64,000 bases of DNA from Rhodoferax sp. (GCF_030697375.1 NZ_JAUYQD010000044.1:62001-126000), one strand, 5' to 3'. Positions 1 to 9,191 are shown, counted from the stretch's first letter. The notes: generated by a model from the sequence alone, not told the origin. Program-made: numbers and translations.

Positions 1-1029
1 TCTGGCTTCTTCGGGGGTCAGGCGGCGTTGGGTTAGGGTGCCGATTTGCATGCTGTCGAAATCACTGGCCAATGCCAGAATTCTGGCACCCACCGGAATA
101 CTGCTGGCAGACAGTTTTTCAGGAAAACCGGCGCCGTCGTATCGCTCAAATTGACCGCAGATGATTTCGGCCGCCCCTTTCAAGTCCTGCAAGGGCATCA
201 GCACCTGCTCCGCCTGCACAATGTGTTTGCGGTACAGATCCAACTGGGCAGGGGTCATCATGGCCACGGGGGTGCGCAGCAATTCGTCGGCAAAACCTAC
301 TTTTCCAATTTCGTGCAACAGGCCAGCGACAAACACTTCCTGGGCCACCTTTCCATCCAGCCCAAGTTTTTGAGCCAGTCTTCGGCAAAGGTCCGCGACA
401 CGGCGCGAATGCCCCGCCAAATTCCCGCCACGCATCTCAATGAGGGTGGAAAAAATCTTGATTGACGTAACGAAATTGGTTTTGAGCTTTTCGTTGGCAA
501 CACTGAGTTCCGCGGTCCGCGCCGCGACTTTGCTCTCCAAGCTGGCATTGAGTGTTTTTAACTCCTCATTCTGGCGAATGGCCAAGGTTTCCAGGCGCTT
601 CTTTTCTTCCTCCAGGGCTTTGCGCTCCAAAGCCTGCTTCACGATCAAGACAATATCGTTGTCGTCCCAGGGTTTGGAGATGTAGCGGTAAATTTCACCC
701 CGGTTGATGGCACCGATGATCGACGTAACCTCCGAATAACCGGTCAGCAGCAAGCGCACCGTTTCAGGCCAACGCTGGCGAACCTGCTGTAAAAATTCCG
801 CGCCATCCATCTCGGGCATACGCATATCGGATATGACCAGGTCCACGGTTTCGTTCTCTAGCAGTTCCAACCCCGCCGCACCGCCCACGGCGGTACGCAC
901 CTGAAACCCCGCACTACGAAAAAGCCGACGCAGTGCGGACAAAATATTGGGTTCATCGTCCACGCAGAGGATAGTCGCCGGTGTCGGCTCTGCATCGGGC
1001 TGCACTGCGCTATCGGTGTTCAGGTTCAT
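1..1029 (-). CDS. Response regulator with degenerate HD-GYP domain (3' end cut by window)
   Basis: Only the first 343 residues are inside the window; the gene runs off position 1. Residues about 19-135 form a REC receiver with phospho-acceptor Asp68 and the ISKPWDD segment typical of RpfG-like regulators. A coiled coil (about 136-185) follows, then an HD-GYP-like domain from about 187. HD-GYP proteins hydrolyse cyclic di-GMP, but key residues differ here: the HD pair reads His239-Glu240, the usual HHE motif reads Gln293-Phe294-Glu295, and GYP reads GFP (301-303). Loss of activity is inferred from these changes. The ATG overlaps the stop of the kinase upstream (ATGA), so the two are probably translationally coupled, and this protein is probably the kinase's output. 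Confidence 0.85.
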   Translation of the reverse strand, partial: MNLNTDSAVQPDAEPTPATILCVDDEPNILSALRRLFRSAGFQVRTAVGGAAGLELLENETVDLVISDMRMPEMDGAEFLQQVRQRWPETVRLLLTGYSEVTSIIGAINRGEIYRYISKPWDDNDIVLIVKQALERKALEEEKKRLETLAIRQNEELKTLNASLESKVAARTAELSVANEKLKTNFVTSIKIFSTLIEMRGGNLAGHSRRVADLCRRLAQKLGLDGKVAQEVFVAGLLHEIGKVGFADELLRTPVAMMTPAQLDLYRKHIVQAEQVLMPLQDLKGAAEIICGQFERYDGAGFPEKLSASSIPVGARILALASDFDSMQIGTLTQRRLTPEEAR

Positions 1030-2501
1030 GCTGGGCTTTCAGGGGTGCCATCGACGTTGGCCGGTTGGGTGACCGGAATTTTGACCACAAAGGTGGTGCC
1101 CTGGCCCATTTCTGTTTGCACATCAATGGTGCCGTGGTGCTTTTGAATAATGCCGTACGACAGGGACAGGCCCAGCCCCGTGCCTTTGCCCACCGGCTTG
1201 GTGGTGTAAAACGGATCAAAGATCCGGGGCAGCACGTCTTTGGGAATGCCTGTTCCCGTGTCGGTCACGGAAAACCAGGCCTGATCATGGTCAATGCCGG
1301 TGCGGATGGTGATTTTTCCGCGCTCCGGCCCAATGGCATGGGCAGCGTTGACCACCAAATTCATCACCACCTGGTTGATTTGCGAGGAACGGCACTGCAC
1401 ATCGGGCAGCTCACCGTACTCTTTCACCACATCGGCCTTGTATTTGATCTCGTTGTTGACCACGTTCAATGTGGAGTCGATACCCAGGTTCAGGTTGCTG
1501 AACTGCCAGTCCTGGGTGGCGTCCACGTGCGAAAAATCCTTCAGGTCCTGCACGATTTTGCGCACCCGCACAATGCCCTCTTTGGACTCGCCCATCAAGG
1601 AGGGGATGTCTTCCTTGAGGAACTCCAGTTCCAGACTGTGCTTGAGCGCCTTCACGCCGGCTGCCGTCGGGGCATCGCTGTAGCAACTTTCCGCTTTTTC
1701 GTAGGCGGCAAGCATCTGGAACAAATCCTCCAGGTATTTTTCCAGCGTGCCATAGTTGGAAAAAATATAGCCAATGGGGTTGTTGATTTCGTGGGCCACC
1801 CCGGCCGCCAGTTGGCCAATGGAGGCCAGCTTCTCCGACTGGATCAGGTGCTCCTGGGCCGAGGACAGCTTGGCGTTGAGGGCGTTCAGTTCGGCGTTGC
1901 GTTCTAGCAGGGCTTGCTCCGCCAGCTCCCGGCGGGTCACGTCTTCGCGCAGCGTTTGGTTCACCTCGGCCAACTGGGCCGTGCGTTGCTCGACGATTTT
2001 TTCGAGGCTATTTTTCTGGTCTTCCACCAGACAAAGGTCTCGGTACGCACGTAATTTGCTGTACAGCAGGGTACGCAATTTCTGCACAGTGAGCTCGGTT
2101 TTGTCCTTGTAATCGTCGATCTCGTAGTTGCGAATGACCTCGTCCTCGGGCGCTTGGCCCGACTGGCCCGTGCGCAGCACCAGACGGGTGAAGTGGTTAT
2201 TCAAGGTGTTGCGGACATAGTGGACCAACTCCAGCCCCGCATGCTCCGACTCCATGATCACGTCCACAATGGCCAAGGCAATGTCATGGCGCGATTGGAA
2301 GACCGCACGACCTTGCGCGCCAGAATGGGCACTGATGAGCTCCAAGCTCCGCTGCTCGAACTCAAACCCCCTGAGCGCCAGGCGCGTGACCGCGTGGACT
2401 TCCGTGTCGTCGTCCACCAACAGCACGCACCACGTTGCTTTCACCGGGGACTCGTCCAGGTCCGAGAGCACAAAGACGTCATCCATGGGCTGCATATTCA
2501 T
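1026..2501 (-). CDS. REC-histidine kinase (N-terminal receiver)
   Basis: A 491-residue cytoplasmic protein. A receiver domain occupies about residues 25-150 (acidic DDD near 30-32, phospho-acceptor Asp80). A coiled coil (about 160-225) follows, then a HisKA-type H-box GVAHEINNP with His237 and an HATPase domain with DTGTGIP and GKGTGLGLS boxes. No membrane segment or PAS domain is visible. An upstream in-frame start at 2588 exists, but the ATG at 2501 sits behind a G-rich Shine-Dalgarno stretch and begins the conserved receiver sooner. It lies between an HDOD gene (129 nt upstream) and the REC-HD-GYP gene it overlaps. It belongs to the same kinase class as the genes at 8037, 20525 and 44663. 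The input signal is unknown. Confidence 0.85.
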   Translation of the reverse strand: MNMQPMDDVFVLSDLDESPVKATWCVLLVDDDTEVHAVTRLALRGFEFEQRSLELISAHSGAQGRAVFQSRHDIALAIVDVIMESEHAGLELVHYVRNTLNNHFTRLVLRTGQSGQAPEDEVIRNYEIDDYKDKTELTVQKLRTLLYSKLRAYRDLCLVEDQKNSLEKIVEQRTAQLAEVNQTLREDVTRRELAEQALLERNAELNALNAKLSSAQEHLIQSEKLASIGQLAAGVAHEINNPIGYIFSNYGTLEKYLEDLFQMLAAYEKAESCYSDAPTAAGVKALKHSLELEFLKEDIPSLMGESKEGIVRVRKIVQDLKDFSHVDATQDWQFSNLNLGIDSTLNVVNNEIKYKADVVKEYGELPDVQCRSSQINQVVMNLVVNAAHAIGPERGKITIRTGIDHDQAWFSVTDTGTGIPKDVLPRIFDPFYTTKPVGKGTGLGLSLSYGIIQKHHGTIDVQTEMGQGTTFVVKIPVTQPANVDGTPESPA

Positions 2502-2630
2502 TCCCCCCCCAAATGCGGGCGCATGCCTTGTTGAGATGCGTGACCATATGCCCGGTAGTGATGGCAAAAGTAGGCACTGGACTGTCATCCATCCATTGGG
2601 TGTGGCTGATGTCAGACATATTGTTCTTGT

Positions 2631-3473
2631 TTAGGCGTCCAAAATAAGACTGGCTCGGGCGAATTGCACCTCCACCTTCGCGAACACCTGAAGCAAATCA
2701 CTGTCCAGAATAGCCAACTGCTCCCAAATGCCCCGGGGAAGGAGAGGGACGGCATCATTTTGCTCCATGGAAAAATCCAGTGCATGCGCGATGGCATCTG
2801 CGGCGATGACAACCACCTGCATGGGGGTGGGGGCTTCCCCCAATGGCGCGTGGTGGGTGGCCAAAGCTTGTTGTATGACTTCCGGGAATTTCCAATGTCG
2901 GGTCAGTGCATGGCCCACCACGGCATGGTCCAGCCCCAGCACGGTGCGCTCCGCGGTCAACAGGCTGCAATCGTGCTGCGCACAGTAGGCCATGGCGGCT
3001 TCGTAATGGGTCGGAAATTGGGTTGCCAACACCAGTCTTCCAATGTCGTGCAGCAGGCCGGTGGTGTACGCATGTTCGGGGTTCAGCTGGAGGTAGGGCG
3101 CAAGCTCGCGAGCACACACCGCGGTGGCAATGGCCTGGCGCCAAAAGGGAACCACATCAAAAGCGGTTTGTTTGCTGTTTGCAAAAAACCCGGTCAGTGC
3201 GGCGGCAGTCACTACACCGCGCACGCTTCTAAAACCCAAGGTCGTGATGGCCTCTTCAATGGTGGTGATTTGGCGCTGCATGCCGTAAAAAGACGAGTTG
3301 GCCAGACGCAGGGTCTTCGCGGTAAGCGCCTGGTCTTGCGTGATCTTGAAGGCCAAATCACCGATATTGGCGTCGTCCTGGTCAATGCTGGCCAACAACG
3401 CGATCACCACTGTCTGCAACGACGGGAGTGCGTGGATTTTTTTCAGCACCTCATCCAGAACAAGGGGGGTCAT
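2631..3473 (-). CDS. HDOD domain protein (second of two in the operon)
   Basis: A 280-residue protein that is essentially one HDOD domain. The N-terminus (about 10-60) has the family pattern of a helix with PSLQTV, then ITQDQALTAKTLRLANSSFY; the core has LHDIGRLVL near residue 135. HDOD proteins are HD-superfamily relatives without proven catalysis that act as adaptors in signalling and motility. Its ATG overlaps the stop of the 68-aa gene upstream (ATGA). It is a paralogue of the HDOD protein at 7190 (same length and layout). The gene is followed by 129 nt before the REC-kinase. A role as partner or effector in this operon is inferred from position only. Confidence 0.85.
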   Translation of the reverse strand: MTPLVLDEVLKKIHALPSLQTVVIALLASIDQDDANIGDLAFKITQDQALTAKTLRLANSSFYGMQRQITTIEEAITTLGFRSVRGVVTAAALTGFFANSKQTAFDVVPFWRQAIATAVCARELAPYLQLNPEHAYTTGLLHDIGRLVLATQFPTHYEAAMAYCAQHDCSLLTAERTVLGLDHAVVGHALTRHWKFPEVIQQALATHHAPLGEAPTPMQVVVIAADAIAHALDFSMEQNDAVPLLPRGIWEQLAILDSDLLQVFAKVEVQFARASLILDA

Positions 3474-3676
3474 GACTGTGTCTGCCTCCGGTAGCGGCGC
3501 ACCAGATCCAACAAATACGCCCCCTCTGGTTGGGTTCGAATATGGCGAAACAACTGTTCCAGGCGCTCTGGGGAGTGCCGCAGCAACGCCAGATCGTGTG
3601 CCACACGGTCTGGCGACGCAGCGGTATGGCCCTGCTCAGGCTGAGCCCGGGGCGAGCGAGGGGGAATTTCGCTCAT
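3470..3676 (-). CDS. Small hypothetical protein, translationally coupled on both sides
   Basis: A 68-residue ORF starting MSEIPPRSP. Its ATG overlaps the TGA of the EAL protein upstream (ATGA), and its own TGA overlaps the ATG of the HDOD gene downstream. This double overlap supports a real gene. The N-terminal third is rich in Pro, Arg and Ser; the C-terminal part (about 30-65) looks helical and charged, ending RRYRRQTQS. No known domain was recognised and no signal peptide is visible. It may be a small regulator or an interaction peptide for the HDOD or EAL proteins, but nothing in the sequence proves that. Confidence 0.6.
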   Translation of the reverse strand: MSEIPPRSPRAQPEQGHTAASPDRVAHDLALLRHSPERLEQLFRHIRTQPEGAYLLDLVRRYRRQTQS

Positions 3677-6600
3677 GACACTATTCCTGTGCGCGTCAGC
3701 ATGATCAGCTTGCCCTTGGAGCGTGAGTTGTTTCCCATGGTATTCCATTGCAGCAGGTAACGTTCCTGTGCAATGGAAATGGCACTGAACCCGCCTTCCT
3801 CCGTTTGGGCCAGTACGGCGGCCACGGTGGGAAGCGCATAGGCCAAGTCGCCTCCCAGCACGGGGCCATATTGCGACAATAACTTTTCTGCAGCGGCGTT
3901 CACGAAAGCGATCACCTCTTCATCGTCGATACCGATAACCGGCATGGGAATGAACTGCAAAGCCTCACGGGCAATCAACAGGCTGACCTCCTCCCGCTCA
4001 ATCTGTCGGCGGGTGCTGACAACGACCTCCCCCAGTTGCCGGTTGGCCGCCACCAATTCTTGGTTGGCCGTGCGAATTTTCAAGTCCAGCTGCAAGTTTT
4101 CTTCTTGCAGTTCGCGGTATTCAAAGGCTTTGCTGATTTGGTCCCGCAGTTGCACGTCATCCCACGGTTTGGTCAAAAATCGGTAGATCGCGCCTTCGTT
4201 GATGGCGTCGGTCACCGACTGCAGTTCGGTAAAGCCGGACAGCACAATACGGACGGTGTCGGGGTAACTTATTTTGGCCGCCCGCAAAAACTGGACGCCC
4301 GTCATGCCCGGCATGCGCTGGTCGGACATGATGACGTCCACCTTGTGTTGGGCGAGCACCTCCAGCCCCTCCGGGCCGCTGTTGGCGGTGATGATGGTGT
4401 AGCCATCGCGGCGGAACAGGCGCTTGAGTGCGGCCAATACATTGGGTTCATCGTCCACCAGCAGCAAGGTCCGCTGTGGCTTGCGAAAACGCAAGAGTTC
4501 CGTTGGCAACTGCCGGCCTTCGGCCAAAATCTCTTCGATGCTGAAGGCATCGATGGGTTTGGAAAAGAAATAGCCCTGGATCTCATCACACACGCTGGTG
4601 CGCATGATTTCGCACTGGGCCTGCGTTTCCACGCCCTCGGCAATCACTTTCAAGCCCAGGCCATGCGCCATGGAGACAATCACCTTGACGATCACATTGT
4701 CGCTTTGGCTGGTGGTGATGTCGCGTACAAAGGACTGGTCGATCTTGACTTTGTCAAACGGAAAGCGCTTGAGGTAGCTCAGGGACGAATACCCCGTGCC
4801 GAAGTCATCCAAGGCCAGCTTGATGCCCAGGTCCTTCAAACTTCGGAGCATGGTTTCACTGCGCACCACATCGTCCATCAAAGAACTTTCCGTCACCTCC
4901 AGATAGAGCAGGCTCGGATCAATCCGAAAGTCGGCCAGGGCCTGTTGGACCTGAACGATCAAATCGTCGTCATGGAACTGCATGGGAGAGACGTTCACGG
5001 CCACGTGGGGGACTTGCATGCCCTTGTCCAGCCAGGCACGAATGTCGCTGCAGGCTTGGCGCAGCACCCATTCCCCCAGCCCTTTGATCAGACCGGACTC
5101 TTCGGCCACGGGGATGAACTGAATGGGAGGAACCACACCCAGCTCGGGGTGGGTCCAACGCAGGAGTGCCTCCATGCCGCTGATGTGTCCGGTTTGCAAG
5201 TCCACCTGCGGCTGGTAGGCGACATGCAGTTGGCCCAGTGAAGCCGCATTGCGCAGGGCTTTGACCATCTGGTCGCGGGCCAGCACCTGCTGGTACATGG
5301 CTTCGCTGTAAAACTGAAAGGTATCGCGCCCCTGGGTCTGGGCACGGTGCATGGCGATCTCCACCGACTTGAGCAAGGTCTCAAAATCGCAGCCATTGTC
5401 CGGGTAGCTGGCAATGCCAATGGAGGCGGTCAGCGTCAGCTCATGCCCTTCCAGACTGAGGGGTTCGGCCAGTTTCCACAGCAGTTCAGTGGCCAAATGT
5501 GCCCCCCCCTCTCCCGAAGTTCCCGGCAGCACCAGCACAAACTCTTTTCCGCCCAAACGGGCCACCGTGTCTTGCTCGCGCACGGCATCGGAGATGCGGC
5601 GGGCCATTTCCACCAGCAAGCCATCTCCAATGTGGTGGCCCAGGCTGTCGTTCACGGAGCGCAGGTGGTCAATCCCGACCAACATCATGGTCATGGGTTC
5701 GTCCGCGCGCTGCGCCATGCTGATGCCTTGCTCGGTACGGTCCTTCAGCAGGGCCCGGTTGGGCAGGCCGGTCAGGGTGTCAAAGTGGGACAGGTGCTGA
5801 ATGCGGCCTTCCGCCGCCTTGGCGTCGCTCAAATCGCTGAAGCTGCCAATGTAGTGGGTGACCTCTTTTTTCCCATTGCGCATGGCCGCGATGGTCAACC
5901 ACTCCGGGTAAATCGTGCCGTCCTTGCGGCGGTTCCAGATTTCCCCCTCCCAATGGTCCTGGGCGCCAATGGATTCCCACATGGCAAGGAAGAAATCGCG
6001 GCTGTGCCGCCCCGAAGCCTGCAACCGGGGGTTTTTGCCCAGCACTTCGGCTTCGGTGTAACCGGTCATATCGGTAAACGCCTTGTTCACCATGATGATG
6101 TTGCATCGGGCATCGGTCACGGTGATGCCCTCGCGACTTTGCTGGAACACGGCCGCCGCCAGGCTCAGCTTGGCATCGGCCTCCTTTTGTGCCGTCAGGT
6201 CGGAGGTGGTGCCGCAGACCCGTACCGCCCGTCCCTGCGCGTCACGCACAATGTAGCCGCGCGTGAGCACATACACGTAATGGCCATCTTTGTGCCGCAT
6301 CCGCAGCTCCATGCTGTAGCGGTTCTGGTCCCCCGCCAAAAAGCCGCTCATCTGCTGGCTGGCACGCTCCAGGTCATCGGGATGCATCAACTCCTGCCAC
6401 TCCGCGCGATTGGACGCGATGCCCTGCGTTGTGTATCCCAAAATCTGGCACCAACTCAAGGAGCGCTCAATGGTGTCGTCAATGACGTTCCAGTCCCAGA
6501 TACCGTCGTTGGAACTCATGAGCACCAGGTCCAGTGTTTCCTTGGACTTTTTAAGCTCCCTATCTGCGGCTTTTTGGCTGCTGAGGTCGCGCTGCGCTGC

Positions 6601-7155
6601 CAAGGATTCCTGCATTGCACCGTGCTCGCGCGTGCGCCAAATCGGCTTGGCACCCCACCATACCAGCAGCAAAGGCGCAACCACCAGAACCCCCAGAAAA
6701 TCCCCCACCCACCAACGCAGCAGCAGACCCGGCGCAGCGCTCCAGGCAACCGATCCCAAGAGCCACAAGGCGCCTACGCCGACCAGGGCGGCGGCGGCGC
6801 TGCCCAGTGCACCACTCCACACCGCCAACTGCCGGTAGTCCCACAAACGCCCCAAGTGCGGGTCAAAATTGGCTTGCTTGCGCAGCAACCACGCGCCAAG
6901 CCATGGCCCCGCCACGCCGCCCAGGCTCAGGGCCACCGAACCCCATGACACACCCTGGGTCAGCGAGGTCTCCACCAAGGCCCCCGCCAGCACCGCCCAC
7001 CCCATGCGCAGCCCGCCCAAGACCATCAGTGCCAATGCCAGCCCCGCTGCCGGTCGCCACACATCCACCATGGGCTGCGGTCCGAGAAATAAATGGCCGC
7101 CCCAAGACACAAACGCATAAAGCAGCGCAGCGGCGAGCGATTTGGCAATCAGCAT
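3673..7155 (-). CDS. MASE1-PAS-PAS-GGKEF-EAL-REC-PAS cyclic di-GMP signalling protein
   Basis: A 1160-residue multidomain protein. The start at 7155 follows a GAAGGGAG Shine-Dalgarno. Order: MASE1-like membrane sensor (about 1-170, several hydrophobic helices), two PAS domains (about 210-330 and 345-465), a diguanylate cyclase-like domain (about 480-640), an EAL phosphodiesterase domain (about 655-900), a REC receiver with an LTKPWDD segment (about 915-1035), a coiled coil and a C-terminal PAS. The cyclase motif reads GGKEF instead of GGDEF, so synthesis is probably lost. The RxxD inhibitory-site pattern (REQD) is kept five residues before it. The EAL domain keeps EALLRW, DDFGTGYSSL and AEGVET and should hydrolyse cyclic di-GMP. 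A receiver placed after an EAL domain with a terminal PAS is unusual. The gene sits in the middle of the operon. Confidence 0.9.
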   Translation of the reverse strand: MLIAKSLAAALLYAFVSWGGHLFLGPQPMVDVWRPAAGLALALMVLGGLRMGWAVLAGALVETSLTQGVSWGSVALSLGGVAGPWLGAWLLRKQANFDPHLGRLWDYRQLAVWSGALGSAAAALVGVGALWLLGSVAWSAAPGLLLRWWVGDFLGVLVVAPLLLVWWGAKPIWRTREHGAMQESLAAQRDLSSQKAADRELKKSKETLDLVLMSSNDGIWDWNVIDDTIERSLSWCQILGYTTQGIASNRAEWQELMHPDDLERASQQMSGFLAGDQNRYSMELRMRHKDGHYVYVLTRGYIVRDAQGRAVRVCGTTSDLTAQKEADAKLSLAAAVFQQSREGITVTDARCNIIMVNKAFTDMTGYTEAEVLGKNPRLQASGRHSRDFFLAMWESIGAQDHWEGEIWNRRKDGTIYPEWLTIAAMRNGKKEVTHYIGSFSDLSDAKAAEGRIQHLSHFDTLTGLPNRALLKDRTEQGISMAQRADEPMTMMLVGIDHLRSVNDSLGHHIGDGLLVEMARRISDAVREQDTVARLGGKEFVLVLPGTSGEGGAHLATELLWKLAEPLSLEGHELTLTASIGIASYPDNGCDFETLLKSVEIAMHRAQTQGRDTFQFYSEAMYQQVLARDQMVKALRNAASLGQLHVAYQPQVDLQTGHISGMEALLRWTHPELGVVPPIQFIPVAEESGLIKGLGEWVLRQACSDIRAWLDKGMQVPHVAVNVSPMQFHDDDLIVQVQQALADFRIDPSLLYLEVTESSLMDDVVRSETMLRSLKDLGIKLALDDFGTGYSSLSYLKRFPFDKVKIDQSFVRDITTSQSDNVIVKVIVSMAHGLGLKVIAEGVETQAQCEIMRTSVCDEIQGYFFSKPIDAFSIEEILAEGRQLPTELLRFRKPQRTLLLVDDEPNVLAALKRLFRRDGYTIITANSGPEGLEVLAQHKVDVIMSDQRMPGMTGVQFLRAAKISYPDTVRIVLSGFTELQSVTDAINEGAIYRFLTKPWDDVQLRDQISKAFEYRELQEENLQLDLKIRTANQELVAANRQLGEVVVSTRRQIEREEVSLLIAREALQFIPMPVIGIDDEEVIAFVNAAAEKLLSQYGPVLGGDLAYALPTVAAVLAQTEEGGFSAISIAQERYLLQWNTMGNNSRSKGKLIMLTRTGIVS

Positions 7156-7189
7156 GGCTCTCCCTTCAGGATGGGGGTGTACATAGGCC

Positions 7190-8032
7190 TTATATCTTTG
7201 AAAACATCTTAGCTTCATCAAATACCGGTGCCAAGTCACCCAAAGAAACAATCACCTGGTCCAGGGTCCCGCCAAGGCGCTTGGCGACCGTGGGCGGCAA
7301 CTCCTCCACACATGGATTGCCACCAAAACCAAACTTCAGCTTTTTGCTGATCTGGTTGGCGGCAAAAACACAGGCCATCATCGGCGTGTCGTTGATTTCC
7401 GGGCTGTGCTGGTGGCGGATGACTTCCACCAAGTCAGCGGAAAACCGCCAGCGCTCCACCAGCATGGCGCCCACAAAGGCATGGTCCGCACCAATAATCT
7501 CGCGCAAAGCCAAGTGCAGCGGGGTTTCATTCCATTGGCTGGTTTCCAGTGCCAGGCGAAACTCCTTGGGCATGGACTGGGCCAGCACCACCTTACCAAA
7601 ATCGTGCAGCAGGCCAACGATAAAACACTCCAGCGGGTCGGCACCTCCCACCCGCGAGGCCAACTGTTTGGCGATGCTGGCCGTGGTCAGGGAGTGGATC
7701 AGGTACTGCGGGCCGTCGAATCCTGCCGCGTTGTCCGTGGGCAAGATGCCAATGGCCGCAATGCTCAGCGCCAGATTTTTAATGGTGTTGAAGCCCAGGT
7801 ACACCACGGCGTGGTTGATGGAGGTGACTTGCTTGGCCAGGCTGTAGTAGGCTGAGTTGACCACGCGCAGCACTTTCACCGTCACGACCGGGTCTTTGTC
7901 AATCACCTGCACCAGATCTTTGGGCGAGCAGCTGACATCCCGGGTCAGTTCCAGTATTTTTTGGACACTTTTGGGAAAGGCGGGCATACCATCCACCGCC
8001 GCCGCCAGTTTTTGCGAAAGTTCAGGGGTCAT
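7190..8032 (-). CDS. HDOD domain protein (first of two in the operon)
   Basis: A 280-residue HDOD protein. The N-terminus carries GMPAFPKSVQKILEL, and VIDKDPVVTVKVLRVVNSAYY follows, the typical first half of the family. LLHDFGKVVLA near residue 140 is the HD-like core. No other domain is present and the protein should be cytoplasmic. It lies 4 nt after the stop of the histidine kinase at 8037 and 34 nt before the MASE1/EAL gene, so one transcript is likely. It is a paralogue of the HDOD protein at 2631; each HDOD gene sits next to a kinase gene of the same class. Confidence 0.87.
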   Translation of the reverse strand: MTPELSQKLAAAVDGMPAFPKSVQKILELTRDVSCSPKDLVQVIDKDPVVTVKVLRVVNSAYYSLAKQVTSINHAVVYLGFNTIKNLALSIAAIGILPTDNAAGFDGPQYLIHSLTTASIAKQLASRVGGADPLECFIVGLLHDFGKVVLAQSMPKEFRLALETSQWNETPLHLALREIIGADHAFVGAMLVERWRFSADLVEVIRHQHSPEINDTPMMACVFAANQISKKLKFGFGGNPCVEELPPTVAKRLGGTLDQVIVSLGDLAPVFDEAKMFSKI

Positions 8033-8036
8033 AGAC

Positions 8037-9077
8037 TCAAGGGGCCGGTTGCCGTACCGGCAGCGTCACACGAAAACAAGCGCCCTTGCCTGGCTCGCTG
8101 GACACCGTGATTTGCCCATGGTGTTTTTGCACCATGCCATACGACAGGGACAAGCCCAGCCCGGTCCCTTTGCCAATGGGTTTGGTGGTGAAGAAGGGGT
8201 CAAAAATCTTGCCCATATTTTCTGGTGGGATGCCGCAACCGTCGTCCGCCACCTCGACCCAAACGCACTCGTTGTTGCTCATGCCGCTGCGAACAAAAAT
8301 GGTGCCGCGCCGCGCATCACCCATTGCATGGGCCGCATTGACCAGCAAGTTCATGAACACCTGGTTGAGCTGCGACTGGATGCACTCCACCTCGGGAATG
8401 GGGCCGTATTGCGTGACGACATCGGCTTTGTAGCGGATTTCGTTGGCCGCAATGTTCAGGGTGGAGTCAATGCCCTGGTGGAGATTGGCGAAGGAAAATT
8501 TGCCGTCGTCGGCGTGGGAGAAGTCCTTCAAATCCTGGACGATTTTCTTCACCCGGCCAATGCCCTCCTTGGTTTCGGCCAATATATCCTGGATATCCGT
8601 CTTCAGGTACTCCACATCCAGCCGTTTGCGGCTGGCCGCCACGGTGCCGCGCGCCTCTGGGGAAAGTTCGGCCTCGGCCTGTTCGTAGATGCCCACCATC
8701 TCCAGCAGGTCATTGGCATACTTCTCCAGGGTGGACAGGTTCGATTTAACGTAGCCGATGGGGTTGTTGATTTCGTGCGCCACACCCGCCGCCAGTTGCC
8801 CGATGGACGCCATTTTCTCGGACTGCAGCAGCTGGTTGTGGGCTTGCTCCAGCCTGGCAATCAGGACCGCCTGCTCGTCTTTCTCGCGGGACAGGGACGC
8901 ATTGCGCTGGTTGAGCTCCTCGGACATGATGTCCAGCGAGCGCTCCACCATCGCCTTGTCACTGTCGGCCTTGAGGTAGGCCTCATCGACCGCTGCCACA
9001 AATACACGCCAATTTTCCGGAACCTGCTCGATGGAACCGAAGTTGCGCCGAATTTGCCGCTCAAGGAGACGATGCAT
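8037..9077 (-). CDS. Soluble histidine kinase, first gene of the signalling operon
   Basis: A 346-residue kinase without membrane segments. The ATG at 9077 is preferred over an upstream TTG because MHRLLERQIRRNFG followed by a helical region ending in LERSL/SEEL is the common start of this kinase class. A coiled coil (about 45-90) leads to the H-box GVAHEINNP with His101 and an HATPase domain with DDGCGIP and GKGTGLGLS. The input part is only about 45 residues, so it may sense through partners. It heads a minus-strand run of seven genes with short gaps or overlaps. The REC domains further down the operon are the obvious candidate phospho-acceptors (inference). Confidence 0.85.
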   Translation of the reverse strand: MHRLLERQIRRNFGSIEQVPENWRVFVAAVDEAYLKADSDKAMVERSLDIMSEELNQRNASLSREKDEQAVLIARLEQAHNQLLQSEKMASIGQLAAGVAHEINNPIGYVKSNLSTLEKYANDLLEMVGIYEQAEAELSPEARGTVAASRKRLDVEYLKTDIQDILAETKEGIGRVKKIVQDLKDFSHADDGKFSFANLHQGIDSTLNIAANEIRYKADVVTQYGPIPEVECIQSQLNQVFMNLLVNAAHAMGDARRGTIFVRSGMSNNECVWVEVADDGCGIPPENMGKIFDPFFTTKPIGKGTGLGLSLSYGMVQKHHGQITVSSEPGKGACFRVTLPVRQPAP

Positions 9078-9191
9078 GTATGACTCAAAAAAACTGTAGC
9101 CCAATGGGAAGGGAAAGTCGAGTCAAGATCATCCCATATTTCGTGCGCATTGCAATGCCTTGCCCAGGCAACTCACAGCGCCGGCAACAGG

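Noticed and set aside
981-1907. 308-residue plus-strand frame over the REC-kinase
   Set aside because: Same shadow effect; the kinase on the other strand has unmistakable H and HATPase boxes.
4036-6948. Long plus-strand open frames opposite the MASE1/EAL gene
   Set aside because: Composition (His, Gln, Gly, Val-rich) is typical of antisense frames in GC-rich genes; the opposite strand has clear domains.
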